NCBI RefSeq assembly: GCF_009996845.1
Contig: NZ_JAACYS010000025.1
Span: 1 to 34,299 of the forward strand
DNA length: 34,299 nucleotides
From: Pallidibacillus pasinlerensis
Lineage (GTDB): Bacteria > Bacillota > Bacilli > Bacillales > Caldibacillaceae
Direction of reading: 5' to 3'
Part shown: positions 16,264-25,403 of the stretch, piece after piece
Layout: each line of letters begins with the position of its first letter
Position numbering within the stretch: the first letter of the stretch is position 1
Translations under genes and position numbers: made by a program
The notes under the pieces: generated by a model
What the model was told of the DNA's origin: nothing
Database searches by the model: none
Seen by the model: the letters and a program-made list of their open reading frames with translations, nothing else

Positions 16264-17622
16264 TTGGACGACATAGTTGGCCTGATTTTCATTGCCATAT
16301 TAATTGGCTTAACTGCTTTTTTTGTAATTTCTGAATTTGCTATTGTTAAGGTACGTGTATCGAGAATAGAACAACTTGTTGAGGAAGGTAACAAAAAAGC
16401 GGTCGCTGCGAAAAAGATTATTGATAATCTAGACGAATACTTATCAGCCTGTCAATTAGGAATTACAGTTACCGCTTTAGGAATAGGTTGGTTAGGTGAA
16501 TCCACCTTTAGATCTATTTTAACAGCTTTATTTGGAAACATTCAAATACCTGAATCCCTTTCTCACGCTTTATCTATAACTCTAGCGTTTCTCATCATGA
16601 CTTTTTTACATGTCGTCATAGGAGAACTCGCACCAAAAACAATCGCAATCCAAAAAGCAGAACAAGTTTCATTATTGTTTGCAAGGCCATTAATTTGGTT
16701 TTACCGGATCATGTATCCATTTATCTGGCTTTTAAACGGTTCGGCCCGTCTAATTGTTAGAGCCTTCGGTTTAAAACCAGCATCAGAAAGCGAAAGCGCC
16801 CATACAGAAGAAGAACTTCGTATGATTCTATCTGAAAGTTATAAAAATGGGGAAATTAACCAATCTGAATTTAAATATGTGAATAATATTTTTGACTTCG
16901 ATAATAGAATTGCAAAAGAAATTATGGTTCCTCGAACGGAAATAGAAAGCATCGACATAAATGAATCAGTAGAGACTCTATTACAAATAGCCGAAGTTGA
17001 AAAATTTACTCGTTACCCTGTTACAGATGGGGATAAAGACCATATTGTCGGTCTAATTAACTTAAAAGAAGTATTAACTTCAGTTATATCAGGTAAAGAT
17101 ATTTCAAAGTCATCAATCCGAACATATATAAGACCTATTATTCGTGTCATCGATACGATTCCTATTCACAATCTTCTTTTAAAAATGCAGAAGGAACAAA
17201 TTCATATGGCCATTTTATATGATGAATATGGTGGAACTAGTGGATTAGTTACTGTAGAAGATATTATTGAAGAAATTGTTGGTGAGATTCGTGATGAATT
17301 TGACCTAGATGAAATCCCATTAATTCGACATATTGGTGAAAATCATTACATTTTTGATGGTAAAGTTTTAGTATCTGAAATTAATGATCTTTTAAATATA
17401 GAAATCAATGATGAAGATGTAGATACGATTGGTGGTTGGTTCTTAACAGAAAACTTTGAGGCAAAACAAGGTGACACAATTCATTTTGAAGGATACGAAT
17501 TTAAAGTTCTCGAAATGGAAGATCACCACATTGACTATATTGAAGTAAAAAAGATTGTGGAGAAGGCTATTCCAGATCAATCGCCAATTAATATAACAAC
17601 AGCAAATACAGAAGCAATTTAA
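16264..17622 (+). CDS. CNNM/CorC-family (hemolysin-like) membrane transporter
   Basis: The protein (452 residues) has the full CNNM/CorC layout: an N-terminal DUF21 domain with hydrophobic helices ([37 protein letters not shown]), a CBS pair around residues 200-320 ([32 protein letters not shown]), and a C-terminal CorC_HlyC domain ([12 protein letters not shown]). Relatives include B. subtilis MpfA (YhdP), linked to Mg2+ export, so Mg2+ efflux is plausible. The frame is open from a GTG at 16225, but that codon overlaps an SD-like sequence; GGAGGGG is correctly placed for TTG 16264. If the GTG were used, 13 residues ([13 protein letters not shown]) would be added. It follows mgtE on the same strand. 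Confidence 0.85.
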   Translation: MDDIVGLIFIAILIGLTAFFVISEFAIVKVRVSRIEQLVEEGNKKAVAAKKIIDNLDEYLSACQLGITVTALGIGWLGESTFRSILTALFGNIQIPESLSHALSITLAFLIMTFLHVVIGELAPKTIAIQKAEQVSLLFARPLIWFYRIMYPFIWLLNGSARLIVRAFGLKPASESESAHTEEELRMILSESYKNGEINQSEFKYVNNIFDFDNRIAKEIMVPRTEIESIDINESVETLLQIAEVEKFTRYPVTDGDKDHIVGLINLKEVLTSVISGKDISKSSIRTYIRPIIRVIDTIPIHNLLLKMQKEQIHMAILYDEYGGTSGLVTVEDIIEEIVGEIRDEFDLDEIPLIRHIGENHYIFDGKVLVSEINDLLNIEINDEDVDTIGGWFLTENFEAKQGDTIHFEGYEFKVLEMEDHHIDYIEVKKIVEKAIPDQSPINITTANTEAI

Positions 17623-17655
17623 ATATTCTTACCGAACGGTATGGATAAATTTTTA

Positions 17656-17687
17656 AAATCTCTCAGCCTATTTCTGAGGGATTTTTT
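17656..17687 (+). terminator. terminator after the CNNM gene
   Basis: AATCTCTCAG (17657-17666) pairs with CTGAGGGATT (17674-17683) with one G-U pair and a 7-base loop, then a T run. The stop codon lies 35 bp upstream. Confidence 0.85.
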
Positions 17688-17917
17688 ATGTGCTACAATC
17701 TAGGTATGGTTGAAACTAACAATATCGAACATAGAATGATAAAAGACATACAATCAAACTTCTCCCCTTTTTAGAAACTATCCTAACTTTTGTTTACTAC
17801 ATAAACGCTTAAATCGATTATTCATTGTAAGTTATGATTAATTTTGTTACGATAAGCAATGTTAATAGCTTTTTTAAAAAATGGATCCACTGTAAAAAAT
17901 ATATTTTGTGGTATTTT

Positions 17918-17929
17918 TTATGGTATAAT
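17918..17929 (+). promoter_or_regulatory. extended -10 promoter for the rodA-like gene
   Basis: TATAAT (17924-17929) is preceded by TGG (17921-17923), an extended -10; no good -35 is present at 17 bp. The predicted leader is about 42 bases. The rest of the gap 17688-17977 is AT-rich with no gene I can support. Confidence 0.6.
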
Positions 17930-17977
17930 ATGCTGTCAAAACTTATCGATCCTTCGACTAATGAAAAGGTGAATTTT

Positions 17978-19150
17978 ATGGAAGATGAAAAAAAAGATGT
18001 AGACCGTTTTGATTGGACATTAGCATTTATATTATTTCTTTTTTTAGTTGTTAGTCTTATTGCAATCTCAAGTGCTCAAACCCATGGTCAGTATGCTGGA
18101 AACTTTGTTATTCAACAAGTAGTCTGGTATGGTGTAGGTGCCTTTATTATTGCCGTTGCTATGTTGTTTGAACCTGATCAATATAAAAAGCTTTCCTGGA
18201 TATTATATGGTTTCGGTATATTTATACTCGTATTTTTACATTTTGCACCCGAATCCATTGCTGAACCAAGAAACGGTGCAAAGAGTTGGTTTACGATACC
18301 AAAAGTTGGGACGATTCAACCATCGGAATTTATGAAAATATTTCTAATATTGGCCTTAAGTCGAGTAATTTCCGATCACCATCAAAATTATAAATTAAAA
18401 ACCTTGAAAACGGAATTTTGGTTATTAGGAAAATTAATTCTAACAACATTACCTCCATTAGGAATGATTATGTTGCAACCAGACCTAGGAACAGGCTTGG
18501 TTATTATTGCCATTGCTGCTGGGATGATGCTTGTTTCAGGGATTACATGGAAAATTATCGTTCCTGTTTTTTCGGTTATTATGTCCGTCGGTGCAGCTAT
18601 TATTTTAATCATGATCTACTTTCCAGAGTGGGTAGAGTCTTTCATTCCGCAATATCAATTGGCTCGTATTTATTCATGGTTAGATCCATATAGTTATTCA
18701 TCTCATGAAGGTTATCAACTTGTAACTTCTCTACAAGCAATTGGTTCCGGAGAAATCTTTGGAAAAGGGTATATGGATAAAGAAGTTTATGTATCGGACA
18801 GGCATACAGACTTTATTTTTAGTGTAATTGGGGAAGAGTTTGGATTTATCGGAGCAAGTATTGTAATTTGTATATTTTTCCTACTTATTTATCATTTAAT
18901 TAAAGTAGCTTTAGATGCTAATTCACCATTTGATTCGTATGTTTGCGCAGGAATTATTGCCATGACAACATTCCATGTTTTTCAAAACGTGGGAATGACG
19001 ATCCAACTTTTACCAATTACCGGAATTCCACTTCCGTTTATTAGTTACGGTGGAAGTTCTTTAATGGGAAATATGCTTGCAATGGGGATAGTTTTTAGCA
19101 TTAAGTTTTATCATAAAAAATTTATGTTTTCGACAAATACTGAGGACTAA
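17978..19150 (+). CDS. rodA: RodA-like SEDS peptidoglycan glycosyltransferase
   Basis: This polytopic protein (390 residues, about ten membrane helices) belongs to the FtsW/RodA/SpoVE (SEDS) family that polymerises lipid II into glycan strands. Visible motifs are GAKSWFTIPKVGTIQPSEFMK, LQPDLGTGLVI, the SDRHTDFIFSVIGEEFGFIG loop with the catalytic-type aspartate, and LLPITGIPLPFISYGGSSL. The TGIPLPF form favours RodA over FtsW or SpoVE, and the length matches RodA. The frame is open from 17834, but AAAAGGTG is well placed for ATG 17978, which also lies after the predicted promoter. Whether it is the main elongasome RodA or a paralogue cannot be told here. Confidence 0.85.
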   Translation: MEDEKKDVDRFDWTLAFILFLFLVVSLIAISSAQTHGQYAGNFVIQQVVWYGVGAFIIAVAMLFEPDQYKKLSWILYGFGIFILVFLHFAPESIAEPRNGAKSWFTIPKVGTIQPSEFMKIFLILALSRVISDHHQNYKLKTLKTEFWLLGKLILTTLPPLGMIMLQPDLGTGLVIIAIAAGMMLVSGITWKIIVPVFSVIMSVGAAIILIMIYFPEWVESFIPQYQLARIYSWLDPYSYSSHEGYQLVTSLQAIGSGEIFGKGYMDKEVYVSDRHTDFIFSVIGEEFGFIGASIVICIFFLLIYHLIKVALDANSPFDSYVCAGIIAMTTFHVFQNVGMTIQLLPITGIPLPFISYGGSSLMGNMLAMGIVFSIKFYHKKFMFSTNTED

Positions 19151-19202
19151 AAATTTCTTTCAAGTTGCATAAGTTATTAAATCAAAATGTAGAAATAAAA
19201 TA

Positions 19203-19246
19203 AAAATGGTTGTCTCTAGCGACTGATCCGCTGAGACAACCATTTT
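19203..19246. terminator. bidirectional terminator between rodA and the TRAP operon
   Basis: A perfect 14-bp stem (19203-19216 with 19233-19246; arms end in GTTGTCTC and GAGACAAC) is extended inward by AGCG/CGCT. A-tracts and T-tracts flank both sides. The two genes converge here. Confidence 0.93.
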
Positions 19247-19254
19247 TTTATCCT

Positions 19255-21258
19255 TTAAACACTGGCACCTTCGACACCTGCTCCAGTTCCCTTACCCTTA
19301 TTAATCATAAATTGATAAGCAATCATTGCAATGAATAAACCTAATCCGATTGCACTAATTAAACCACCTGGGTATACTAACATGAAACCTATAACTAGAG
19401 AAACAATTCTTTCAAACCAGTTTAAGGACTTATACCAGTAGCCAATTAATGCCCCACCAATGGCTACCATACCAGTTAATGCTGTTACAAAAATCCAAAT
19501 TACTTCCAATACATTTGTATCGATCAAGAGCATAGCCGGATTAAACATAAACATGTATGGAATAATAAAGGCAGCAATCGCCAATCTCGACGCATTAAAT
19601 CCTGTCCGGATTGGTTCACCACCAGATATTCCCGTTGCAGCAAAGGCAGCTAAGGCAACTGGCGGAGTTATATCAGCAACAATTCCGAAGTAGAAAACAA
19701 ACATGTGCGCTGCTAATACAGGAATCCCCATATTATATTGTGCTTCCAATGTCATAATAACAGGTAAAGCAATTGTTGATGTAATGATATAGTTCGCTGT
19801 TGTTGGTGAACCCATTCCAATAATAATAGATGTTATCATAGTAAAGACTAGAGTTAAAAGTAATAATAGTGTAGATTCACTTGTAATATCTCGAGCTAAA
19901 CCTACAATTTCGTTACCTAACTTTAATCCTAAACCTGTTCTTGAGATAACTCCAACAATCATACCTGCACAAGCTGTCGCTGCTGCAACACCTAATGCAG
20001 ATCGAGCACCATCAGTTAATGCTGTAAACAGCTTTGGTAGCGTAATTCTTGTATCTTTTCTAAACAAACTCACAATTAAAGTGAAAATGATACCATATAT
20101 CGCAGCACGAGATATACTGTATCCCATGTAAATAAATACGACAATAGCTAAAATTGGCGTTAATAAATATAATCCTTTTAACACTTCTTTTTTGCTAGGT
20201 ATATCCTCACTTGATACGCCTCTTAAACCTTGCTTTTTAGCTTCTAAGTGTACCATTATCCATATTCCAGCGAAATATAAAAAGGCTGGAATGATAGCTG
20301 CTATAACAATTTCGATATAAGGGACTCCGGCAAATTCAACCATTAGAAATGCTGCAGCTCCCATTACAGGTGGCATAATTTGTCCACCAGTCGAGGCAGC
20401 CGCCTCAACCGCTCCAGCAAAGTTTTTGCGATATCCAAGTCGCTTCATTATTGGAATCGTATAAGATCCAGATTGAACAACGTTTGCAACAGAGCTTCCA
20501 GAAATCGTTCCTTGTAACGCACTTGTAAAAACTGCTACTTTCGCTGGCCCCCCAACTCTACGGCCAGCAATAGTTAGGGCTAAATCATTAAAGTAGTTCC
20601 CAATTCCTGTTTGGGTTAAAAATGCACCAAATAAAATAAATAGGAATATAAAAGTGGATGATACTTGTAATGGTGTTCCTAAAATACCTTCAGTTGTAAA
20701 GAACATCGCATCGATTAATTGATTTAAATCTAAACCACGGTGAGCCAAAAACCCTGGCATATTCGGTCCAAAAAGAGCATATAATAAAAAGCTACCTGCT
20801 ACAATTACTAATGGTAGACCAACTACCCTTCTAGTCGCTTCCATAACTAATAAAATAGCCAGACCCCCAATAATCATTTGAGTTTGATTAATTCCGCCCA
20901 CTTTTTGTACTAAAGCTTCATAGAATACTGGCCAATAACCACATACGATGACTGATAATAACGCTAGTATATAATCATACCAAGCAATCTGTTTCATATT
21001 TCCTTTTTTACTGGCAGGAAACAATAAAAATATTAATACTAAAGCAAATCCTAAGTGAATCGTTCTTTGCAAATACGCTGTTAATTCCCCAAAGTAACCT
21101 GTATATAATTGAAATATAGAAAAAGCAAACAGCAGTATAATGACTACTTTGGACATGATGCCTGATAATTGACGTGATCTTGATTCTGCGTCATATTTCG
21201 CCATCAACTCTTGCTGTTCTTTTTCTGATAGTTGAGTTATATCCTTTTTTTCAGTCAT
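19255..21258 (-). CDS. TRAP transporter permease, fused 4TM/12TM subunits
   Basis: This 667-residue protein fuses the small (DctQ-like) and large (DctM-like) TRAP subunits, the form found with TAXI receptors. The first 130 or so residues carry four helices; the rest forms the 12-helix domain, with TSALQGTISGSSVANVVQSG, STGGQIMPPVMGAAAFLMVEF and GMGSPTTANYIITSTIALPV, typical of DctM-type domains. It imports an organic acid or amino acid driven by an ion gradient. The ATG at 21258 overlaps the DUF1850 stop by 8 bp, so the two are translationally coupled. A strong terminator follows. Substrate cannot be read from sequence; known TAXI systems include glutamate and 2-oxoglutarate uptake. Confidence 0.93.
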   Translation of the reverse strand: MTEKKDITQLSEKEQQELMAKYDAESRSRQLSGIMSKVVIILLFAFSIFQLYTGYFGELTAYLQRTIHLGFALVLIFLLFPASKKGNMKQIAWYDYILALLSVIVCGYWPVFYEALVQKVGGINQTQMIIGGLAILLVMEATRRVVGLPLVIVAGSFLLYALFGPNMPGFLAHRGLDLNQLIDAMFFTTEGILGTPLQVSSTFIFLFILFGAFLTQTGIGNYFNDLALTIAGRRVGGPAKVAVFTSALQGTISGSSVANVVQSGSYTIPIMKRLGYRKNFAGAVEAAASTGGQIMPPVMGAAAFLMVEFAGVPYIEIVIAAIIPAFLYFAGIWIMVHLEAKKQGLRGVSSEDIPSKKEVLKGLYLLTPILAIVVFIYMGYSISRAAIYGIIFTLIVSLFRKDTRITLPKLFTALTDGARSALGVAAATACAGMIVGVISRTGLGLKLGNEIVGLARDITSESTLLLLLTLVFTMITSIIIGMGSPTTANYIITSTIALPVIMTLEAQYNMGIPVLAAHMFVFYFGIVADITPPVALAAFAATGISGGEPIRTGFNASRLAIAAFIIPYMFMFNPAMLLIDTNVLEVIWIFVTALTGMVAIGGALIGYWYKSLNWFERIVSLVIGFMLVYPGGLISAIGLGLFIAMIAYQFMINKGKGTGAGVEGASV

Positions 21259-21781
21259 GTATTTTCACTCCTTTCATCAACTTCCATAATGTTAAGTCTT
21301 CAACTTTGACAGTATACCAAGCCCCTGGTGAAAAATAATCATTAAACCAGACCATATGCTGATCGTTTTCTCCCCATACAAGGCGATGTTCAGAAACCGT
21401 TCTGCCATTTCGGATATTCATAGATTCAAAAACATTATTCAAATTTTTTATATGGTATTTACCATCTTCATAAACAAACTCTTGGCCTGCTTCTGCATTC
21501 GAAGGCATACCAATTCCAAATTGCTCAAAAATAATTTCATATTGTTCTATTTTATTGTCTTTCGTAATTCTATATTTCTCAACTACATCAGATAAATGAA
21601 TTGAATGTGTGAAAATTATTTGAAAGGTTTCCCCAGAATCAATAGGTAAATAGGCTGATATTTTCGTTGTATTTTCATGATAAAAAACAACAGCTTTTTG
21701 TACAGGTATAAAAAACAAAAAAAGTGGAATAAGTACGAGAAAGGAAACTGTAAGTAGTAAAAACGTTTTTAGTTTATCCAT
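21251..21781 (-). CDS. DUF1850 protein of the TRAP operon
   Basis: This is a 176-residue protein with one N-terminal membrane helix (FLLLTVSFLVLIPLFLFFIP) and an extracytoplasmic domain that includes FTHSIHLSDVVEKYRI and FEQFGIGMPSNAEAGQEF. These fit DUF1850, found between TAXI receptor and fused permease genes in many bacteria; its role is unknown. The frame is open to an ATG at 21790, but AGGA is better placed for the ATG at 21781. It lies downstream of the receptor gene, separated by a hairpin (21827-21862), and overlaps the permease gene. Confidence 0.8.
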   Translation of the reverse strand: MDKLKTFLLLTVSFLVLIPLFLFFIPVQKAVVFYHENTTKISAYLPIDSGETFQIIFTHSIHLSDVVEKYRITKDNKIEQYEIIFEQFGIGMPSNAEAGQEFVYEDGKYHIKNLNNVFESMNIRNGRTVSEHRLVWGENDQHMVWFNDYFSPGAWYTVKVEDLTLWKLMKGVKIHD

Positions 21782-21826
21782 CTGATTCATCCTATATTAT
21801 CGAATCAATTATTCTACAAAAATCAA

Positions 21827-21862
21827 ACCGGCAGCGGTTGTTTTATCAACTCAACTGCCGGT
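21827..21862 (-). terminator. hairpin between receptor and DUF1850 genes (likely partial terminator)
   Basis: A perfect 8-bp stem (ACCGGCAG, 21827-21834; CTGCCGGT, 21855-21862) has an inner GTTG/CAAC pairing. In the minus direction it is followed by TTGATTTTTG. It would lower permease expression relative to the receptor, or protect the receptor mRNA 3' end. Confidence 0.7.
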
Positions 21863-21880
21863 AAGTTTAAGATGTTTAAT

Positions 21881-22900
21881 CTATTCCGACAATAAACCTT
21901 GTTCAGTATAATATTTTTCTGCACCTGGGTGTAATAGACTTGTATCGATACCGTCTAACGCACTTTCAAGGGAGATAAACTCCGCTTTTGCGTGTGTAAT
22001 TTTATCAACGTTATCATATAAAGCTTTTGTTAAGTTGTAAACTACATCATCGGATAGATCTTTGCTTACAGCAATCATCGCCATTACAGCAACAGTATTC
22101 ACATCTGCATCAATTCCACTGTAAGTGCCAGCTTTAATAGTATCAGCCGCATAGTAAGGATATTTTTGGATTAAAGCATCAACTTTATCTTGCTCGATAG
22201 GAAGGATTTTAATATCATTTGTTGCAGAAATTTCTTCAACTGCACCAGTAGGAGTACCTGCTGTAATAAACGCAGCATCTATATTACCATCTTTAAGTCC
22301 GCCTGCTGATTCACCGAAGTCAAGATTTTGCGCTTGGATATCATCCATTGTCATACCATGAACCTCTAAAATTTGTTCAGCATTCACATATGTTCCAGAT
22401 CCTGGTGCACCAACAGAAACCTTTTTACCTTTTAAGTCTTCAACGGACTCAATACCTGAATCAGCTAATGTTACAATTTGAATTGTCTCTGGATACAATG
22501 AACCAAGAGCTAAAACATTGTCAACTTTACCATGTTCTTCAAAGGATTGAACTCCTTCAACAGCTGCTGCCATAACATCAGTTTGAACAAATGCAAGCTC
22601 AGCCTGGTTATCACTTAATGCCATAATATTGTCAGCAGAAGCGTTCGATGATTGAACGTCAGTTTGAATTCCTGTTTCATCAGTTAAGATTTTTGCAATC
22701 TCTCCCCCAAGTGGGTAATATGTACCACTTGTTCCCCCAGTTAGTAAGCTAAGGAATTTTGGTGCATCTCCACCATTGTCAGAAGAACCTGAATCAGATC
22801 CTCCCCCATTGCCAGAGTCACTGGAACCGCCACCGCATGCCGCTAATGAAAATGTTAATAAAAAAAGCATTGCAAAAATGGCATAAAATTTTCTCCTCAT
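21881..22900 (-). CDS. TAXI-family TRAP solute-binding lipoprotein
   Basis: The receptor (339 residues) of the TRAP system has a signal peptide with lipobox LAAC (lipid-anchored Cys22), a Gly/Ser-rich linker, then the TAXI fold: FLSLLTGGTSGTYYPLGGEIAK, SSNASADNIMALSDNQAELAFVQTD and KKVSVGAPGSGTYVNAEQIL. It captures the substrate outside the membrane and delivers it to the permease. The frame is open to 22927, but AAAGGGGG precedes ATG 22900. It is first in the operon, as expected for the most abundant component. The preceding leader has a consensus promoter and a cre-like site, so carbon-catabolite control is plausible. Confidence 0.94.
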   Translation of the reverse strand: MRRKFYAIFAMLFLLTFSLAACGGGSSDSGNGGGSDSGSSDNGGDAPKFLSLLTGGTSGTYYPLGGEIAKILTDETGIQTDVQSSNASADNIMALSDNQAELAFVQTDVMAAAVEGVQSFEEHGKVDNVLALGSLYPETIQIVTLADSGIESVEDLKGKKVSVGAPGSGTYVNAEQILEVHGMTMDDIQAQNLDFGESAGGLKDGNIDAAFITAGTPTGAVEEISATNDIKILPIEQDKVDALIQKYPYYAADTIKAGTYSGIDADVNTVAVMAMIAVSKDLSDDVVYNLTKALYDNVDKITHAKAEFISLESALDGIDTSLLHPGAEKYYTEQGLLSE

Positions 22901-22951
22901 TTCGTTTTCCCCCTTTATTAATGTCATTGAAAAATATAATTGAGGGCAACT

Positions 22952-22982
22952 ATGCTTTCTCCACTCGATGAAAGCATTTACA
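22952..22982 (-). promoter_or_regulatory. hairpin and cre-like site in the TRAP operon leader
   Basis: ATGCTTTC (22952-22959) and GAAAGCAT (22970-22977) form an 8-bp stem. Overlapping it, TGAAAGCATTTACA (22969-22982) matches the CcpA site consensus TGWAANCGNTNWCA except for one base. It lies about 60 bases downstream of the predicted transcription start, where CcpA can act as a roadblock. Confidence 0.5.
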
Positions 22983-22984
22983 TT

Positions 22985-23008
22985 ATTAGGTAATTAGTAT
23001 TACCTAAT
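22985..23008. promoter_or_regulatory. 24-bp palindrome in the TRAP operon leader
   Basis: ATTAGGTAAT (22985-22994) and ATTACCTAAT (22999-23008) are perfect 10-bp arms around TAGT. A T run follows only on the plus strand, where no gene ends, so an operator or leader hairpin is more likely than a terminator. It starts about 35 bases after the predicted transcription start. Confidence 0.55.
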
Positions 23009-23049
23009 TTTTTATTAATATAGTAAATTCCTATAAGCCCTCCTATTCA

Positions 23050-23079
23050 AATATAATAAAAGATTTACAATATTGTCAA
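23050..23079 (-). promoter_or_regulatory. SigA promoter of the TRAP operon
   Basis: A minus-strand TTGACA (23074-23079, exact) lies 18 bp from TATATT (23050-23055). The predicted leader is about 143 bases. A further cre-like 14-mer with one mismatch (23214-23227) lies upstream. The 22901-23236 gap holds these regulatory sites and no gene I can support. Confidence 0.7.
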
Positions 23080-23236
23080 CAACCTAGTATCAAATATATA
23101 ATTTTTCAACGTATAATATGCCTAGAAAACCCAATGCACATACATATTCGGATTTTCGCTAAGTTCTTTTTAACTTCTTTATTACTATGAAACTCACGAT
23201 TTGTAATTTAAATTGATTGCGCTTTCATTTAATAAC

Positions 23237-23313
23237 AAAAGGTCTAACTTAATCACAAGATACATCTAGTAATTTTTACTAGATATTATTATTGTTCAAG
23301 TTAGACCTTTTTT
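23237..23313. terminator. large nested terminator after yaaN
   Basis: An outer perfect 14-bp stem (23237-23250 with 23298-23311; core GGTCTAACTT/AAGTTAGACC) encloses a second perfect 9-bp hairpin (ATCTAGTAA, 23264-23272; TTACTAGAT, 23276-23284). A/T tracts flank both sides. It isolates xpaC-yaaN from the TRAP promoter. Confidence 0.85.
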
Positions 23314-23340
23314 CAAGTTTCTTTACTTATTCAATCATTT

Positions 23341-24558
23341 TTATCCTTTTAATTCGAGAAGCTTTTGTTTTAACTGATCTTCCATCGCCACAAGCTCTGT
23401 TTCTGCCTGTCTTCTTTTAGCCCTTCCTTCAGCTTGAATACGCAATGTTTCTTCCAATGTTGAAACAAGATTTTCCTGTGTCTTTTTCAAGGTTTCAATA
23501 TCAACTAAGCCACGTTCATTCTCTTTTGCTGCATCAATTGCATTCGTCTTCAGCATCTCGGAATTTTTCAACAATAACTCATTCGTTGTTTTTGATACTT
23601 GTTTTTGCGCTTCCACTGCTTTTTGTTGACGGAGTAGCGTTAAAGCTATAGCAATTTGGTTTTTCCAAAGTGGTATGGCCGTATTTATTGATGTTTGGAT
23701 TTTTTCTACTAATGTTTGGTTCGTATTTTGAATCATTCGAATTTGTGGTGCAGCTTGAATTGTAATTTGTCTACTTAATTTTAAATCGTGAACGCGTTTT
23801 TCTAAACGGTTGGCAAACTGCATCATGTCGTTAACTTCTTGATACATCATTTGATCTCCCGTTTGTTCTGCTTTCTTTTGCAGTTCAGGGATTATTTTCG
23901 TTTGTAATTCTTCTAGTTTTAATTCACCAGCGGCGATATAAATATTTAAAGCTAAAAAGTATTCTTTATTTTTTTCATACATCTGTTCTAATAGCTTATT
24001 ATCTTTTATAAGTGCGTTTTTACTATGCTCAAGACGTACTGTAATCCGATCAATTTGTGCGCCTGTTTTTTGGTATTTTGCTAAAACTTCATTCACTGAA
24101 CGGGAAACTTTATTGAAAATCCTCGCGAAAAACCCCTTTTTCTCGACACTTAATTCATCAGGATTTACTTGTTCTAATTTTTTCATCAAGTCATTAATAA
24201 TTTCGCCAATTTCACCGACATCTTTACTTTTTACATGGTCAAGCATGGAAGAGGAGAAGTTTATTAATTTTGATTGGGCTTGCGAACCATACAACGATAC
24301 TGCCTGTTGATTACGTGGATCGATTTGACTTGCTAACTGTTGTGCCCGCTTTTTACTTTCTTCAGGCAGCGTATCGATGACTCGTTTTGGCTTTTGTTGC
24401 ATTTCCACATCGGATGTAAATGTCGGTTCAGTAATCTCTTCATTAGTAGTACTTGCAACAACCGATGTTTCTTCTTTTGTTTCTAATGTAAAATCACCGA
24501 ATGGGTCTTGTAATAAATCATCTATACCTGTATCTTTTTGTTGTCCTCTTTCGTTCAT
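23341..24558 (-). CDS. yaaN: TelA-family protein (YaaN-like)
   Basis: This is a soluble, largely helical 405-residue protein with predicted coiled coils, of the TelA/KlaA (toxic anion resistance) family. Typical segments are [37 protein letters not shown] and [20 protein letters not shown]. The first 60 residues are acidic and low in complexity. Family links to tellurite or envelope-stress resistance are known, but the mechanism is not. The ATG has SD GGAGG. It follows xpaC by 15 bp, the same pair as xpaC-yaaN in B. subtilis, so joint function with a membrane partner is likely. Confidence 0.87.
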   Translation of the reverse strand: MNERGQQKDTGIDDLLQDPFGDFTLETKEETSVVASTTNEEITEPTFTSDVEMQQKPKRVIDTLPEESKKRAQQLASQIDPRNQQAVSLYGSQAQSKLINFSSSMLDHVKSKDVGEIGEIINDLMKKLEQVNPDELSVEKKGFFARIFNKVSRSVNEVLAKYQKTGAQIDRITVRLEHSKNALIKDNKLLEQMYEKNKEYFLALNIYIAAGELKLEELQTKIIPELQKKAEQTGDQMMYQEVNDMMQFANRLEKRVHDLKLSRQITIQAAPQIRMIQNTNQTLVEKIQTSINTAIPLWKNQIAIALTLLRQQKAVEAQKQVSKTTNELLLKNSEMLKTNAIDAAKENERGLVDIETLKKTQENLVSTLEETLRIQAEGRAKRRQAETELVAMEDQLKQKLLELKG

Positions 24559-24573
24559 AAATCTGACCTCCTA

Positions 24574-25194
24574 TTAACGTTTTCGATCAATTGATTTTTT
24601 AGCTACGTCTAATTCGAATTGTAATGTATCAAGATCCGTTTCAATCATATTCCGTAAATCTTCTTCAATAAGGTCTACAACATCATCTAATGTATGTTTT
24701 GTATCATTCAGGGCCTTTACAAGTTCTGCATCTTTAACAGGTTGGAAAGCTAAAAAGGTGTATTTTTCTGTAATATCTACAAGGGAATCTAAATGTGAAT
24801 AGTAAAATTCTTGAGCTAAGAAAAAACGACGTGGTTCCTTCTTTGTAATATTATATATTTTGTAGACGAGACGTAACGTTTCAAAGTTCTTCTTAGCACT
24901 TGGTAAATTATGGATTTTTAAAAATGACTTTTGTAAACGTGAAATCTTTTCCTTCGCCTCTTTTAAATTACGCTCGACTAATTTATATTCTCTTCTTGTT
25001 AACCCATTTTGATTAAGTAAATGTTTTACCATCAAAAACTTTAATAAATAAAAAACTCCTACTCCAGTAAGTAAACCATAAGCACCTGATACCCAGAACC
25101 CTTGATCTAAGGCTAACCAATAAATTAACCAAGATAACCCCCATGTAGCTCCAGCTGAAAAAAATCGTATGATAAAATAAAGGATTCCTTTCAT
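24574..25194 (-). CDS. xpaC: XpaC-like membrane protein
   Basis: This 206-residue protein starts with two membrane helices (about residues 5-25 and 35-55) followed by a helical cytoplasmic domain (LTRREYKLVERNLKEAKEKI). It matches XpaC, named for hydrolysis of 5-bromo-4-chloroindolyl phosphate in B. subtilis, though I see no hydrolase motif and that activity may be indirect. The pairing with a TelA-family gene supports the call. The frame is open from a GTG at 25203, with ATGs at 25200 and 25194; AGGAG is best spaced for 25194. The 260-bp region upstream is AT-rich with no gene seen. Confidence 0.8.
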   Translation of the reverse strand: MKGILYFIIRFFSAGATWGLSWLIYWLALDQGFWVSGAYGLLTGVGVFYLLKFLMVKHLLNQNGLTRREYKLVERNLKEAKEKISRLQKSFLKIHNLPSAKKNFETLRLVYKIYNITKKEPRRFFLAQEFYYSHLDSLVDITEKYTFLAFQPVKDAELVKALNDTKHTLDDVVDLIEEDLRNMIETDLDTLQFELDVAKKSIDRKR

Positions 25195-25403
25195 CCTCAT
25201 CACTCCTATATTGTGGTACGAAAATCATATACAGATATTCTTTATATAAATAAACTTCGCGTAATCAATTCGAGAAAAATTTCAAGCTACTTATTTTACG
25301 TATAAATCAAAAAAATGTTTCAAAGTTAATCACAACTAATATACATTCATTGTAATTGAATATTCCTTGTATTTGCAATGAGGATAAAAATTTTTAATAA
25401 AGC

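Noticed and set aside
19460-19693. Plus-strand ORF inside the TRAP permease gene
   Set aside because: Opposite-strand shadow of a conserved membrane protein.
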